Assembly (NCBI GenBank): GCA_017443265.1
Contig: JAFSOU010000092.1
Coordinates: 35,421 to 99,420, forward strand
Direction: 5' to 3'
Source: Bacteroidales bacterium
GTDB lineage: Bacteria > Bacteroidota > Bacteroidia > Bacteroidales > P3
DNA: 64,000 bases
Below are positions 21,729-31,024 of this stretch, piece by piece. The position numbers and the translations under genes are program-made. The first letter of the stretch is position 1, and every line of letters starts with the position of its first letter. Below the pieces are notes generated by a model, which saw only the letters and a program-made list of their open reading frames with translations, made no database searches and was not told where the DNA came from.

Positions 21729-23402
21729 ATGAAAAAAGGATTTATAGGTTTTTTATTGATGGCGTTTTGCCTGCCGTTTGTTATGCACGCTCAATATAAA
21801 GCGCCGATTGCAGTGGTATATGACACAATAGACACTTGCGACTCCTACACTTGGATTGACGGTCACACCTACACCGAAAATTCAACAGGATATTACATCT
21901 ACAAGAATGCTTCGAGCGAAGACAGCGTTATGGTAATAATGACTTTTGTGATACACAAAAGCACTACTGCCGAGGTTTCCGCTTCGAGCTGCGGCAACTA
22001 CTACTGGGCTGTTAGTGGCAGAGTGTACAGCGAACCGGGCGACTACACATTCACCTTGGCAAACGCCGCAGGATGCGACAGTGTGATAACTCTCCATTTC
22101 TCGCACAAAAACCCCGACACAACATACACAGACGTTGCACAGTGCGCCGCCTACACATGGTCGGTTGACGGCAATACCTACGTAAACGACACTACCGTTT
22201 ACTTTACCAGCCCGACAGCCGGTGCCGACAGCTGCCATGCTGTTTTTGCTCTGAGATACAAAAAGATGACGACAGCCGACACTATCTTTGTGGAGACCTG
22301 CGAGGCTTCCTACGTTTGGCCTATCGATGGACAAACCTATACCTCAGGCGAAGGTGTTGCTTCGTTCCGTAAGGTGAATGCCGGCGGATGCGACACAATG
22401 TACACACTGAAATACAAAGTGGGTATAGGCCAATACGAACTTCCCGACACCAACATCTCGGTATTCGGTTACTTCGTTTGGAACAACGACACCATTAAAA
22501 CCGATTCGACAAGAATAGACACGGTACTCGTACAAACTCTTGCAAGTGTTGATAATTGCGACACCGTGAAGAACTACAACGTTTCCATACTGCCGATATT
22601 CAGAATAGACACAATGTTCTGCGGCGGCACCCGCGGATACCGCTGGCCCGTGGCTCAAGGCGCTGGCGTTCTGATCATCCTTCCCAGAACAGGAGACACA
22701 ACTTATATTTGCAAGGGTGCAGATAGAAAAGACAGCTGCATGATGGAATTCCATTACACCAACACAGCCTCCGACACAACTTGGCTGCCCGCTGTCTCTG
22801 CTTGCGGTAGCTACAGATGGGATGCCAACGGCACCACATACACTTATTCCGAAGACACCATCGTTTGCCGCCTTACCAACATAATGAGATGCGACAGCGT
22901 GGTAATTCTCACAAAACTTACCATCAACCCACTGCCAAATGTTTACATCGGCGGAGACCTCCAAGTGCGTCCCGGCCACAGCACCAAACTCTATGCCGTA
23001 GGCGACAGCAACCTCACCTACCTCTGGAACACCGGCGAAACATCCGACACCATAACTGTAACTCCTTCGGAAAACACCGAATACTCCATAACAGCAACCA
23101 ACAGCAACGGATGCCAGAGACACTCGACAGCTACCGTGGTTATTAGCGAAGGTCTTAACCAAGCTACTGCCAACAGCGTGAAAGTGTTCCCGAATCCCGC
23201 TTCGACAAAAGTAACCATCGAAGGCGAAAATCTTGTAAACGTGAAACTTTACAATATGCTCGGCCAGCTGATGGTTTCGAAAAACGCTGTGAACGGCAAG
23301 GTTTCGTTATCTGTTGCTGACTACAACAACGGCTCGTACATAATGCGCGCCGAGACTGCCGACGGCAAGACTACCATCCGCAGCGTTGTGATAAAGAAAT
23401 AA
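21729..23402 (+). CDS. Secreted T9SS protein with Cys/Trp repeat modules
   Basis: 557 residues. Signal peptide MKKGFIGFLLMAFCLPFVMHA. Six to seven modules of 45-60 residues repeat the pattern C-x2-Y-x-W ... G-x-Y ... GCDS (SCGNYYW, QCAAYTWSVDGNTY, TCEASYVWPIDGQTY, ACGSYRWDANGTTY), a design seen in many Bacteroidetes surface proteins. Next comes a PKD/Ig-like stretch (YLWNTGETSDTITVTPSENT) and a T9SS sorting domain (VFPNPASTKVTIEGE; VKLYNMLGQLM; YNNGSYIMRAE). Probably an adhesive or structural surface protein; no enzyme motif is seen. Confidence 0.88.
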   Translation: MKKGFIGFLLMAFCLPFVMHAQYKAPIAVVYDTIDTCDSYTWIDGHTYTENSTGYYIYKNASSEDSVMVIMTFVIHKSTTAEVSASSCGNYYWAVSGRVYSEPGDYTFTLANAAGCDSVITLHFSHKNPDTTYTDVAQCAAYTWSVDGNTYVNDTTVYFTSPTAGADSCHAVFALRYKKMTTADTIFVETCEASYVWPIDGQTYTSGEGVASFRKVNAGGCDTMYTLKYKVGIGQYELPDTNISVFGYFVWNNDTIKTDSTRIDTVLVQTLASVDNCDTVKNYNVSILPIFRIDTMFCGGTRGYRWPVAQGAGVLIILPRTGDTTYICKGADRKDSCMMEFHYTNTASDTTWLPAVSACGSYRWDANGTTYTYSEDTIVCRLTNIMRCDSVVILTKLTINPLPNVYIGGDLQVRPGHSTKLYAVGDSNLTYLWNTGETSDTITVTPSENTEYSITATNSNGCQRHSTATVVISEGLNQATANSVKVFPNPASTKVTIEGENLVNVKLYNMLGQLMVSKNAVNGKVSLSVADYNNGSYIMRAETADGKTTIRSVVIKK

Positions 23403-23425
23403 TGATTTTTTCATAATTTTCAATG

Positions 23426-23465
23426 AAAAGAGGTGTGCCTTATGGCACACCTCTTTTGTTTTTTT
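23426..23465 (+). terminator. Terminator of the T9SS gene
   Basis: AAAAGAGGTGTGCC-TTAT-GGCACACCTCTTTT followed by GTTTTTTT. Nothing coding is recognised in the rest of 23466-23760. Confidence 0.8.
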
Positions 23466-23760
23466 GCAAGGGTTGATATCCCCTTGATGTTGATAGACTG
23501 TTTCCAACAAGGTTTTGTGTTACAGCCTCCATTGGTTGTTGCGGAAATGGAGCCGATAAAGGGGGTGGGTGGGTTTATGATGTGTATTTGCAGCTTTCTT
23601 GACGAGGATGTGATTTCACGCCACTGTCATACTGTGTGGAAACGAACCCGTTGAAGGGGTTTGTGGGCTTTTTCGTTCGATTTCACAGTCGTCTTGTGGA
23701 AAGGCAATCACAGAATTGTGATCTCCGCTTAGCTATCTTAAGGCCGACAGTGTCGTTCCC

Positions 23761-24759
23761 TCATTTGCCTAGACGTTTCAGTCCCTCGAGGGCTGGGGAG
23801 AAATTGCCGTCGATGGCCAGGGCGTCGGTATATCCCTGCCGGGCCGCAGTTTTGTCGCCTTTCTGTTCGTAAGCCAAAGCACGGTTGGTGAGTGCCTGTA
23901 TGTTGTTTGGCGCCACTTCGATGGCCTGAGTGAAATAATCGATGGCTTTGTCGGGGTTTTGCTTGAAAGTGAGTTCGATGTAGCCCAAATTGTGCAGAGC
24001 GTCGGAGTGTTGCGGATTGATGGTAAGCACTTTGTTGTAGAACGTTTCGGCTTTCTCGATATCGTTGTTGTCCTGATAATAGAGCGCTAAGGCATAGAGT
24101 GCGACGGTGTTGTTGGGGTCGAGTGTTGTAACAGTGGTTAGGTATTCCATACCGAGTGGGTCGTTGCGGTTTATAAAAAGCAGTCCGAGGAGTTCGTAAG
24201 CTTGTGAATACTCGTTGTCCAAGTCGATGGTTTTACGGAGGTCGCGGATGGCCTCGGTGGTGTCGCCTTTTTCAAGGAACAGATAGCCGCGCATATAGTA
24301 GGCCTTGGGATTCAGGTTGTCGAGCTCTATGGCTTTGTCGATGCTTTCGAGGGAGCGGTTGTAGTCGCGGCTGAAAAGTGCTATCTCGCCGATTTTGAGG
24401 TAGGCGTCGATGTTTTTTGGGTTTATGTTGAGCACCTCCTGCAGGTCGGCATAACTTTCCTTTACTTTGCCGTTGCGCAGATGGGCGTCGGCTAGAAGCA
24501 GATGGTATTTCTCTTCGCCGCTTTTCAAGGAGATGGCTTGTGTCAGCGAATTGATGGCATCGGTAACTTCGTCGAGCTCTAACAGCACACGTCCGCGCTC
24601 GTAGTAAAGTTCGGCATCCTTGGGGTTTTGTTTGATTTTGGCCTCCAAAAATGCGAGAAGCTCTTTGGGGTCGGTGGGAGCCTGTTCGTCGTTGCCACCA
24701 CAGCCGATAAGCATGGCTGAGATAAATAATGCTATGATTGTCAGTGTTTTGAGTTTCAT
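23761..24759 (-). CDS. TPR-repeat lipoprotein
   Basis: 332 residues. Signal peptide with lipobox LIGC (lipidated cysteine at residue 20), then about eight to nine tetratricopeptide repeats from residue 30 to the end (ELYYERGRVLLELDEVTDAI; KAYYMRGYLFLEKGDTTEAI; QALTNRALAYEQKGDKTAAR). TPR proteins act as protein-binding scaffolds; the partner is not indicated. Single gene with a -7 box 22 bases before the start. Confidence 0.88.
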   Translation of the reverse strand: MKLKTLTIIALFISAMLIGCGGNDEQAPTDPKELLAFLEAKIKQNPKDAELYYERGRVLLELDEVTDAINSLTQAISLKSGEEKYHLLLADAHLRNGKVKESYADLQEVLNINPKNIDAYLKIGEIALFSRDYNRSLESIDKAIELDNLNPKAYYMRGYLFLEKGDTTEAIRDLRKTIDLDNEYSQAYELLGLLFINRNDPLGMEYLTTVTTLDPNNTVALYALALYYQDNNDIEKAETFYNKVLTINPQHSDALHNLGYIELTFKQNPDKAIDYFTQAIEVAPNNIQALTNRALAYEQKGDKTAARQGYTDALAIDGNFSPALEGLKRLGK

Positions 24760-24780
24760 AATGGGTTTTTATTTATTCTG

Positions 24781-24788
24781 CAAAGATA
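24781..24788 (-). promoter_or_regulatory. -7 box of the TPR lipoprotein gene
   Basis: TATCTTTG (24788-24781), minus strand. Confidence 0.6.
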
Positions 24789-24973
24789 CAAAAAAATAGT
24801 GAATTGTGGTTGTTGAGGCTGCGACTCTTCGGCAAAGACTGTAGCCCTTTGTCGGTATGGTACCACTTTTTTTCGGCAAAAACACAATAAAACGGCGAAA
24901 GTGGCGGTTATATATTATATATGTAGGAGTTTCTCTCCAGATAAAAACGTTGAATTTGAAAATTGAATATTCG

Positions 24974-25501
24974 ATGAAAGTGCATAATTATCTAATTTTG
25001 TTGGGTTTGGCGTTGTCCTCTTTAGGATGTCTCGCTCAAAGCGAGCCATACGATTTCAATGGCGACGGCAAAAAGGAGACCTTTGCGCTTGTGGCACCTC
25101 AAATAAATGAAGAAACATCGGACTGCAATGGCAGTTGCGAGTGCCACATCCGTTTTTCGGACAATAAAATCCCCGACCTCGTTGTGGAGAATTGCATAGG
25201 AGGCGAGCCCGACATACTTGGCGACCTCGACGGCAACGGCACCGTGGAGATAGGGCTCCACCCTTGGTGGTGGACAAGCTGCTGGGGCGGGTATTACGTT
25301 TTCACCCTGAAAAACGGCAAATGGGTGAATTTTGTTGACCCTTTCTCCATCTACCACTGCGATGAAAATCTGGACAGAGAGAAACCCCTGATACGAAAAA
25401 TCCCCGACAAGAAAGGCGTGTACACAATAATTTACTACGAATTTGACATGGAGAGCGAAGAAATACAGCAGAAAACCAAAGTGGTGAAACAAAACATCTG
25501 A
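24974..25501 (+). CDS. Secreted hypothetical protein with DxNGDG-type motifs
   Basis: 175 residues from ATG 24974 (MKVHNYLILLGLALSSLG); the frame is open upstream to 24857, but the signal peptide fixes the start. Two short calcium-loop-like motifs, DFNGDGKKE (about 28) and DLDGNGTVE (about 88), as in FG-GAP/VCBS-like or EF-hand-like proteins, and a WWWTSCWGGYY aromatic patch. Six cysteines suggest disulphides. Close upstream of the pseudouridine synthase gene (23 bases), possibly co-transcribed. No function assigned. Confidence 0.72.
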   Translation: MKVHNYLILLGLALSSLGCLAQSEPYDFNGDGKKETFALVAPQINEETSDCNGSCECHIRFSDNKIPDLVVENCIGGEPDILGDLDGNGTVEIGLHPWWWTSCWGGYYVFTLKNGKWVNFVDPFSIYHCDENLDREKPLIRKIPDKKGVYTIIYYEFDMESEEIQQKTKVVKQNI

Positions 25502-25524
25502 CCCACTGCAGCAAACAACAAAAC

Positions 25525-26376
25525 ATGGGCACTTTCAAGGTAGAAAAACCTCAGGAGCTGATGCCGTTCCTAACCGAGAATCATCCCGATACCAGCCGCT
25601 CAAAGATAAAGAGCTGGCTGGTAAACGGAAACGTCACCGTCGACGGAGAACACATTTCGCAATACAACTTCATGCTCCAGCCCGGCATGACGGTGCGCAT
25701 CGAAAAGTCGGGCACTTTCCTCAGCCAATGGATGAACATTGTTTATGAGGACAATTATATCATTGTGGTGGAGAAAAGGGAGGGCATACTAACCCACAGC
25801 CTGACTCTGAACGACCCCTCGCTGCAGAACATACTCAACGACTACCTGCTTTTTACGCACCAGAAATGCCGTGCACACGTGGTGCACCGTCTCGACCGCG
25901 ACACCTCGGGACTGCTTATCTTCACCAAGGACAAGAAAGTGGAACTGCTTTTCGAAAAAGACTGGAAAGGCACTGTGTACGACCGCCGTTATGTGGCAGT
26001 TCTTTCGGGACAGATGCAGAAAGAGGGCACCATTGAGTCGTATATCCGCTACGAGGACGACGGACGTTTTACCTGCAGCGCCACCGACAACGGCGGCAAA
26101 TGGGCAGTAACCCATTATCGCACATTGAAAGCCAGCAACCGTTACTCGCTGGTGGAATTCAAACTCGACACCGGACGCAAAAACCAAATACGCATACACT
26201 CTAAAGTTATGGGACACCCTGTGGTGGGCGATTTCCGCTATCAAAACTACGATGACCCCATAGGCCGACTCGGACTGCATGCCTACAAACTCTGTTTCAC
26301 CCACCCCGTAACGGGTGAGGACCTGCGTTTCGAGACACCCTTCCCGAAAAAATTCATGGAGCTGTTTGGAGAGTGA
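25525..26376 (+). CDS. RluA-family pseudouridine synthase
   Basis: 283 residues. N-terminal S4 RNA-binding domain (about 10-60: SRSKIKSWLVNGNVTVDGEH) and a catalytic domain with the RluA-family motif HRLDRDTSGLLIF holding the nucleophilic aspartate (D124). Later motifs GRKNQIRIH and HPVVGDFRY are typical. Converts uridine to pseudouridine in rRNA or tRNA; the exact target (RluD-like or other) cannot be read. Confidence 0.93.
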   Translation: MGTFKVEKPQELMPFLTENHPDTSRSKIKSWLVNGNVTVDGEHISQYNFMLQPGMTVRIEKSGTFLSQWMNIVYEDNYIIVVEKREGILTHSLTLNDPSLQNILNDYLLFTHQKCRAHVVHRLDRDTSGLLIFTKDKKVELLFEKDWKGTVYDRRYVAVLSGQMQKEGTIESYIRYEDDGRFTCSATDNGGKWAVTHYRTLKASNRYSLVEFKLDTGRKNQIRIHSKVMGHPVVGDFRYQNYDDPIGRLGLHAYKLCFTHPVTGEDLRFETPFPKKFMELFGE

Positions 26377-26439
26377 TTGTGATAAAATGATATTAAACCA
26401 TCTGTGTGGCTGTAAGGCAAACGAGCATAAACTATTTTT

Positions 26440-26471
26440 TTTGCGTTCCGAATAAAAAAAACGTATATTTG
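26440..26471 (+). promoter_or_regulatory. Promoter of the small secreted protein gene
   Basis: TTTG (26440-26443), 20 bases, TATATTTG (26464-26471). Confidence 0.65.
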
Positions 26472-26523
26472 CAGTGCGAAACTATTGTATAAATTCATCA
26501 AAATATAACAAAATCAAATAGTT

Positions 26524-26976
26524 ATGAAAGCAATTAAATACATAATGGTGGTTATGATGACGGCCTTGGCAGTTGTGGCCATGGGTCAGAAAAAGGGTGT
26601 CAGTAACGCCCAGCTCGAAAAACAGGTCATTGGCAAGCACATGCTTAGTTTGCAGTGGATTTCGTGGGAAAAATTCGGCACGTGCGACATCACCAAGGAG
26701 GCCACAGGCAGACTTCGTTGTGTTGGAGCGCAGTATTCCGACGAAAACGACGACTACCTTAAGTTGGACGGATATATAGAGATTGTTTCGGCCAAGCACC
26801 TTCGTTTCACGGGAACTATCAAAACCAAGGTTTATCACCTCAACAACGGCGAAGAATACGTGCGAGAGGGCACATTCGATTTCAAGTCAACACAAGGCCG
26901 CAGGTACTGGCGCGAGCAGGAGATGAAAGGTCCCGACGGCGTAACGGACTACGTGGATATCTATTTCAAACGCTGA
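26524..26976 (+). CDS. Small secreted hypothetical protein
   Basis: 150 residues with a signal peptide (MKAIKYIMVVMMTALAVVAM) and a mature part that looks beta-rich (HMLSLQWISWEKFGTCDI; RLRCVGAQYSDENDDYLKL; GTFDFKSTQGRRYWREQE). It resembles short periplasmic beta-sandwich proteins of Bacteroidetes but I do not recognise a named family. It has its own promoter and stands alone. Nothing is seen between its stop and the tRNA-Val terminator. Confidence 0.7.
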   Translation: MKAIKYIMVVMMTALAVVAMGQKKGVSNAQLEKQVIGKHMLSLQWISWEKFGTCDITKEATGRLRCVGAQYSDENDDYLKLDGYIEIVSAKHLRFTGTIKTKVYHLNNGEEYVREGTFDFKSTQGRRYWREQEMKGPDGVTDYVDIYFKR

Positions 26977-27181
26977 CACGGGTTGGTGGTGAGGGGGTGA
27001 ATTGTTTTACGCCCAATTTGTAATAATGCACCGTGAGTGGCCGAAAATACACATTTCACCGCTACTTACAAGGGCAATAAATATGCAACAACAGTAAATA
27101 ATACAACTTACAAACTGGCAACAGAGTGTTACCGGTTACGGTTTACATTTCACAAAAATCAATCATCTGCTTACTGCTAAT

Positions 27182-27204
27182 AAAAAAGCCCCTTTTCAGG
27201 GGCT
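27182..27204 (-). terminator. Terminator of tRNA-Val
   Basis: AGCCCC-TGAAAA-GGGGCT followed by UUUUU on the minus strand. Confidence 0.8.
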
Positions 27205-27210
27205 GAATTG

Positions 27211-27285
27211 TGGTCTGTGGGAGATTCGAACTCTCGACCTCTTCCGTGTGAAGGAAGCGCTCTGAACCAACTGAGCTAACAGACC
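27211..27285 (-). tRNA. tRNA-Val (CAC)
   Basis: Acceptor GGTCTGT/ACAGACC, D-arm GCTC/GAGC, anticodon stem-loop CTTCC-TTCACAC-GGAAG (CAC), T-arm GAGAG-TTCGAAT-CTCCC, discriminator A; CCA not encoded. Confidence 0.92.
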
Positions 27286-27311
27286 GAAAAAACTCTTTCG
27301 TTTTGCGGGTG

Positions 27312-27343
27312 CAAAAGTACGATTTTTTTTCCGAACAGACAAA
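27312..27343 (-). promoter_or_regulatory. Promoter of tRNA-Val
   Basis: TTTG (27343-27340), 20 bases, TACTTTTG (27319-27312). Confidence 0.65.
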
Positions 27344-27412
27344 TAAAATGTCAAAATATCGATAAATTACTTTAAATCAAGCTTTTGTAAATGAAAAAAA
27401 ATATACTTTTTT

Positions 27413-28579
27413 TTATAAGTCCAGTATTTTGAACTCAACTCTGCGGTTTTTTTGACGTCCTTCCTCAGTTGCATTGGTGGCTATGGGCTGCGTTTTGCCG
27501 TAGCCTTTGAATTTAAGTCGTTTTTCCTCTATGCCGTTTTCCATAAGGTAGGTCACCACCTCTTTGGCGCGGTTTTCGCTTAGCTGTTGGTTGTGCAAGT
27601 CGGAGCCTTGGCTGTCGGTGTGTCCCGATATTTCGATTTTCATCTTGGGATGCGATTCGAGGATGGCTATAAGATACTGAAGCTCTTGATACGACTGCTG
27701 CAGCAGGGTGCTCTTGTCGGTGTCGAAAAAAATGTTGTTCAGCACAAAGGTGGCTCCCACTTTGTAGGTTGTGTCGGTTTTTGCAATGGGCTCATCGTTG
27801 TAATCGTCGTCGCAGTCGAGGCAATATAGCTTCACATCGTCGATATAATAGTACGAGCCGGGCAGCAGGTAGGTGAGCAGCAGGGTGTCGTCGGTATATC
27901 CCGAGCTTGCCGCAGAAAGGAAATTGCCTATGGTGAGGAATGTTTCGCCCCCTTCGGCCACGAAATCGCCTGTTATTTCCATCCAACCCTGAGTGTCCAT
28001 CAGCGGACGGTCCGCGCTGTTCATCACCTGCGGCTGGTAATAAACCGAGGTGGTTTGCGAGATGCGTGAGGTTATGGGACGCACTATTTTTTTCATAAGT
28101 ATGGCGCGTGTGGTGTCGCTCAGACGCTCTTTGCTCAGCAGTCCGCCGATGGTGGCCACACCGCCGGTGGAGTATTCCGAAAGGCTGACAAAAAACGACA
28201 GGCGGTAGCGGTGCCCCGCTTTGAGGGGCTGCTCGAGCTGTGTTTGCAGGTATTCGCGGTAGTTGTCCTTGGAGCAGTATATGCCGCAGTAGCCGTCGCC
28301 GGTGCGGGGCTGCTGTATGCCCAATTTGTTGTTCGGCACAAAACACTCCACGCTGCCGCACACGTTGTAGTAGTCGGCGGAGCCGCTGGTGGGCTGGAAC
28401 CACGCGTTCACTATCTTCAGCACTCCCACGGGGTTTATTTTGTCGGGACAGCGGCGGTACTTCTCGAAACTGGGGTTACTTATCAGGTTGCGTCCCGAGT
28501 CGTTTTGGGCCAAAGTATGACAAGGCTGGAAAACAGCCGTTGACAATATTATTATAATATGTACCCGCGTGAAATTCAT
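27413..28579 (-). CDS. OmpA-family outer-membrane protein
   Basis: 388 residues from ATG 28579, which overlaps the TGA of the glycosyltransferase gene; an upstream in-frame ATG (28612) is less likely. Signal peptide, then a carbohydrate-binding-like beta domain (NLISNPSFEKYRRCPDK ... YYIDDVKLYC, residues about 30-260). The C-terminal OmpA domain (about 275-388) has NNIFFDTDKSTL, ISGHTDSQGSD, LSENRAKEVVTYLMENGI and the NRRVEF end that binds peptidoglycan. It anchors the outer membrane to the cell wall; the N-terminal domain may face ligands. Confidence 0.9.
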   Translation of the reverse strand: MNFTRVHIIIILSTAVFQPCHTLAQNDSGRNLISNPSFEKYRRCPDKINPVGVLKIVNAWFQPTSGSADYYNVCGSVECFVPNNKLGIQQPRTGDGYCGIYCSKDNYREYLQTQLEQPLKAGHRYRLSFFVSLSEYSTGGVATIGGLLSKERLSDTTRAILMKKIVRPITSRISQTTSVYYQPQVMNSADRPLMDTQGWMEITGDFVAEGGETFLTIGNFLSAASSGYTDDTLLLTYLLPGSYYYIDDVKLYCLDCDDDYNDEPIAKTDTTYKVGATFVLNNIFFDTDKSTLLQQSYQELQYLIAILESHPKMKIEISGHTDSQGSDLHNQQLSENRAKEVVTYLMENGIEEKRLKFKGYGKTQPIATNATEEGRQKNRRVEFKILDL

Positions 28580-29706
28580 TTTTGTGGCATTATTTTGGTG
28601 ATACTTTGCCACAGAAGGTCTGCCGTTTTGTCCCAGCTGAAATTGAGGCTTTGTGTTCGGCCTTTTTCCACAAGCGATTGCCGCAGGTCGCTATCGGCGG
28701 AGATGGTTCGTAGTGCATCGGCAATTTCGTCGGCCTTGTGTGGATTTACAAGCAGAGCGGCGTTGCCTGCCACTTCGGGCATCGAGGTTACGTTGGATGT
28801 GATAACTGGCGTTTCGGCACGGAAAGCCTCCAGAATGGGTATTCCGAAACCCTCGAAATACGACACGTAGGCCAGTGCCGTTGCCGCCGACATCATTTTG
28901 CCCAGCTCGTCGGCTTCCACCCGTCCGGCGAAAACCACATCGTTTTTGTGGCTCATGGCGAGGTATGCGTTCTCGATGTCGCCTTTCCACCATTTGCGGC
29001 TGCCTACCACAAGTAGTTTGGCATCGGTGGTGTCCGTTTTCTTGAAAATGTCGAAAGCGGCGAACAAGGTGTCCAAGTTTTTGCGTTTCAGTATTGTGCC
29101 GACGAAAATAAAGTAGGGGCAACCGTTGGTGTAGCGGTTGCGGATTTCGTTTTTCACGCTGTCGGGATAGGGGTGGTAATGGCTGTGGTAGCCGTCGTAA
29201 ACCACGTCGATGTTGTCGGCAGGCACTCCGTAGGTCGCGGCGATGTCGTTTTTAGAGAACTCCGACACTGTAGCCAGCCGCGTGGCATAGCGTGCGTATT
29301 TCGGGAAAAATTTCTTGAAATAACGCTGGTGCGAGCCGTTGAGAAAATCATCGCAATGCTCAAAGTTGAGGTCGTGTATCACGTTGAGTGTCGGCACTTT
29401 GCTGTTGAGCGGTATCCAGCCGTCGGGCGATAGCAGCAGGTCGGCTTTGTATCTGCGTATGGTGTGCGGCACGCTGAACTCGAAAAACAGGTACCACAAT
29501 ATAGGATGTCGTGTAGGCGGGAAAAGCACCAAAGGCCGCACATTGTCGGCAAAAAGGAACTCGGGTGCCGGTTTGCGGTCGAACAGAAAAAGGAACTCGT
29601 GCTCGGGATGTGCCTTTACGATGCGGCGAAGTGTTTCGAATGTGAACCATCCGATACCGTCGAGCCGGCCTTTCAATAGCAAACGTGTGTTTACCGCTAT
29701 ACGCAT
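28576..29706 (-). CDS. Glycosyltransferase family 4 (GT-B fold)
   Basis: 376 residues. N-terminal Rossmann part MRIAVNTRLLLKGRLDGIGW, acceptor-side motif PDGWIPLNS, and the GT4 donor-binding region YFIFVGTILKRKNLDTLFAA with the EX7E-like segment YVSYFEGFGIPILEAFRAET. Transfers a sugar from a nucleotide-sugar donor, probably in surface polysaccharide or glycoprotein synthesis. Sits between purN (50 bases upstream) and the OmpA gene (overlap), likely one operon. Confidence 0.92.
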   Translation of the reverse strand: MRIAVNTRLLLKGRLDGIGWFTFETLRRIVKAHPEHEFLFLFDRKPAPEFLFADNVRPLVLFPPTRHPILWYLFFEFSVPHTIRRYKADLLLSPDGWIPLNSKVPTLNVIHDLNFEHCDDFLNGSHQRYFKKFFPKYARYATRLATVSEFSKNDIAATYGVPADNIDVVYDGYHSHYHPYPDSVKNEIRNRYTNGCPYFIFVGTILKRKNLDTLFAAFDIFKKTDTTDAKLLVVGSRKWWKGDIENAYLAMSHKNDVVFAGRVEADELGKMMSAATALAYVSYFEGFGIPILEAFRAETPVITSNVTSMPEVAGNAALLVNPHKADEIADALRTISADSDLRQSLVEKGRTQSLNFSWDKTADLLWQSITKIMPQK

Positions 29707-29756
29707 CAGTCTGTAGTTTTGTGTAAAAAAGATATAACGCAGCTATGGCGTTTTTA

Positions 29757-30338
29757 TTACATCCGGCCCGAAACAACCTTTTCTATAACCACAGGAAAAT
29801 GCTCGTGCTCCAGTTTGTGTATTTTCTGGGCAAGGGTGTCGGGAGTGTCGTCGGGGGTTACGTCGCAGGTGGCCTGGAATATGGTGGTGCCGCGGTCGTA
29901 ATGCTCGTCCACAAAATGTATTGTGATGCCGCTTTTGGTTTCGTGGTTGGCGATTACGGCTTCGTGCACGCGTTCGCCGTACATGCCTTTTCCGCCGTAT
30001 TTAGGCAGCAGGGCGGGGTGTATGTTGATTATCCTTTTAGGGAATGCCGACAGCAGATTTTGTGGTACGAGCCAAAGGAACCCGGCTAGAATCACGTAGT
30101 CGATATTGCGCTGTTTCAGGTAGTTGAGCACGTTGTCGGTTTCGAAAAAGTCGTGTCGCGAAAAATATATGCAGTCAACGCCGAGGTTTTTGGCGCGTTG
30201 CACAATGTAGGCGTCCTTTTTGTTTGTTACGATGGTGTTCACCTCCACATCGGGTTTGTCTGCAAAAAATTCGGTTATTCGCTGCGCATTGGTGCCATTT
30301 CCCGAGCCGAAGATGGCAATTCGTGTGTTTTTGTTCAT
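29757..30338 (-). CDS. purN: Phosphoribosylglycinamide formyltransferase
   Basis: 193 residues. Transfers a formyl group from 10-formyl-THF to GAR in purine synthesis. Motifs: FGSGNGTNAQ (phosphate binding), the catalytic region NIHPALLPKYGGKGMYG, and IHFVDEHYDRGTTIFQA with the catalytic aspartate. First gene of a minus-strand unit with the glycosyltransferase and OmpA genes. Confidence 0.94.
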   Translation of the reverse strand: MNKNTRIAIFGSGNGTNAQRITEFFADKPDVEVNTIVTNKKDAYIVQRAKNLGVDCIYFSRHDFFETDNVLNYLKQRNIDYVILAGFLWLVPQNLLSAFPKRIINIHPALLPKYGGKGMYGERVHEAVIANHETKSGITIHFVDEHYDRGTTIFQATCDVTPDDTPDTLAQKIHKLEHEHFPVVIEKVVSGRM

Positions 30339-30699
30339 AATATGGTTTTGTTTTAATTCCTTGATTATAAGTGTTTTACCAATTCTTGCAAATGCTTATT
30401 TTTATGTGTATTTATTTAATTATCAATAAATTATTGCTAAAATGACCAAAAAAGGCGTTTTTTTTTGTCAAAATCGATGCAAAAATAACAAATTTCGGGC
30501 AAAAAATGGAAAAAAACACAAAATAATCAAAATGTTAAAAATCAGGGAATTGTGAACTTGTTTGAAAATATATTATTGAAATTCAACATGTTGAAAATAT
30601 CATTTTTCAATTCTAAAAAATTCTAAAAATGCGATAAGTTATCATTTTGATTTTCATGATAATTACGTTGCGGTGTACAAAAAAAAAAGCGAAAAATGA

Positions 30700-30729
30700 T
30701 TGAAAATTGGAATTTTATTCGTTACTTTG
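30700..30729 (+). promoter_or_regulatory. Putative promoter of acpP-fabF-rnc
   Basis: TTG (30700-30702) and TTACTTTG (30722-30729), 31 bases before acpP. The upstream 30340-30700 is very AT-rich; no gene is seen. Confidence 0.45.
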
Positions 30730-30759
30730 CACTTTGTTTAATTCAAAAACTTTATAAAC

Positions 30760-30999
30760 ATGTCTGAAATTACAGAAAAAGTAAAAGCTATCATCGTTGA
30801 TAAGCTTGGAGTTGACGAAAGCGAAGTAACTCCCGAAGCAAGCTTCTCTAATGATTTAGGAGCTGACTCGTTGGATACAGTAGAATTGATTATGGAGCTT
30901 GAGAAAGAATTTGGCATCCAGATTCCGGACGAAGCTGCAGAAAAAATCTCAACTGTTGGCGACGCTATCGCCTTTATCGAAGAAAACATAGCAAAGTAA
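30760..30999 (+). CDS. acpP: Acyl carrier protein
   Basis: 79 residues, acidic. The phosphopantetheine attachment serine is S37 in the motif [15 protein letters not shown]. Carries growing acyl chains in fatty acid synthesis. Followed 25 bases later by fabF and then rnc, the standard Bacteroidetes order. Confidence 0.97.
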   Translation: MSEITEKVKAIIVDKLGVDESEVTPEASFSNDLGADSLDTVELIMELEKEFGIQIPDEAAEKISTVGDAIAFIEENIAK

Positions 31000-31024
31000 G
31001 TACACTCCCCACTTTCAGATTTGT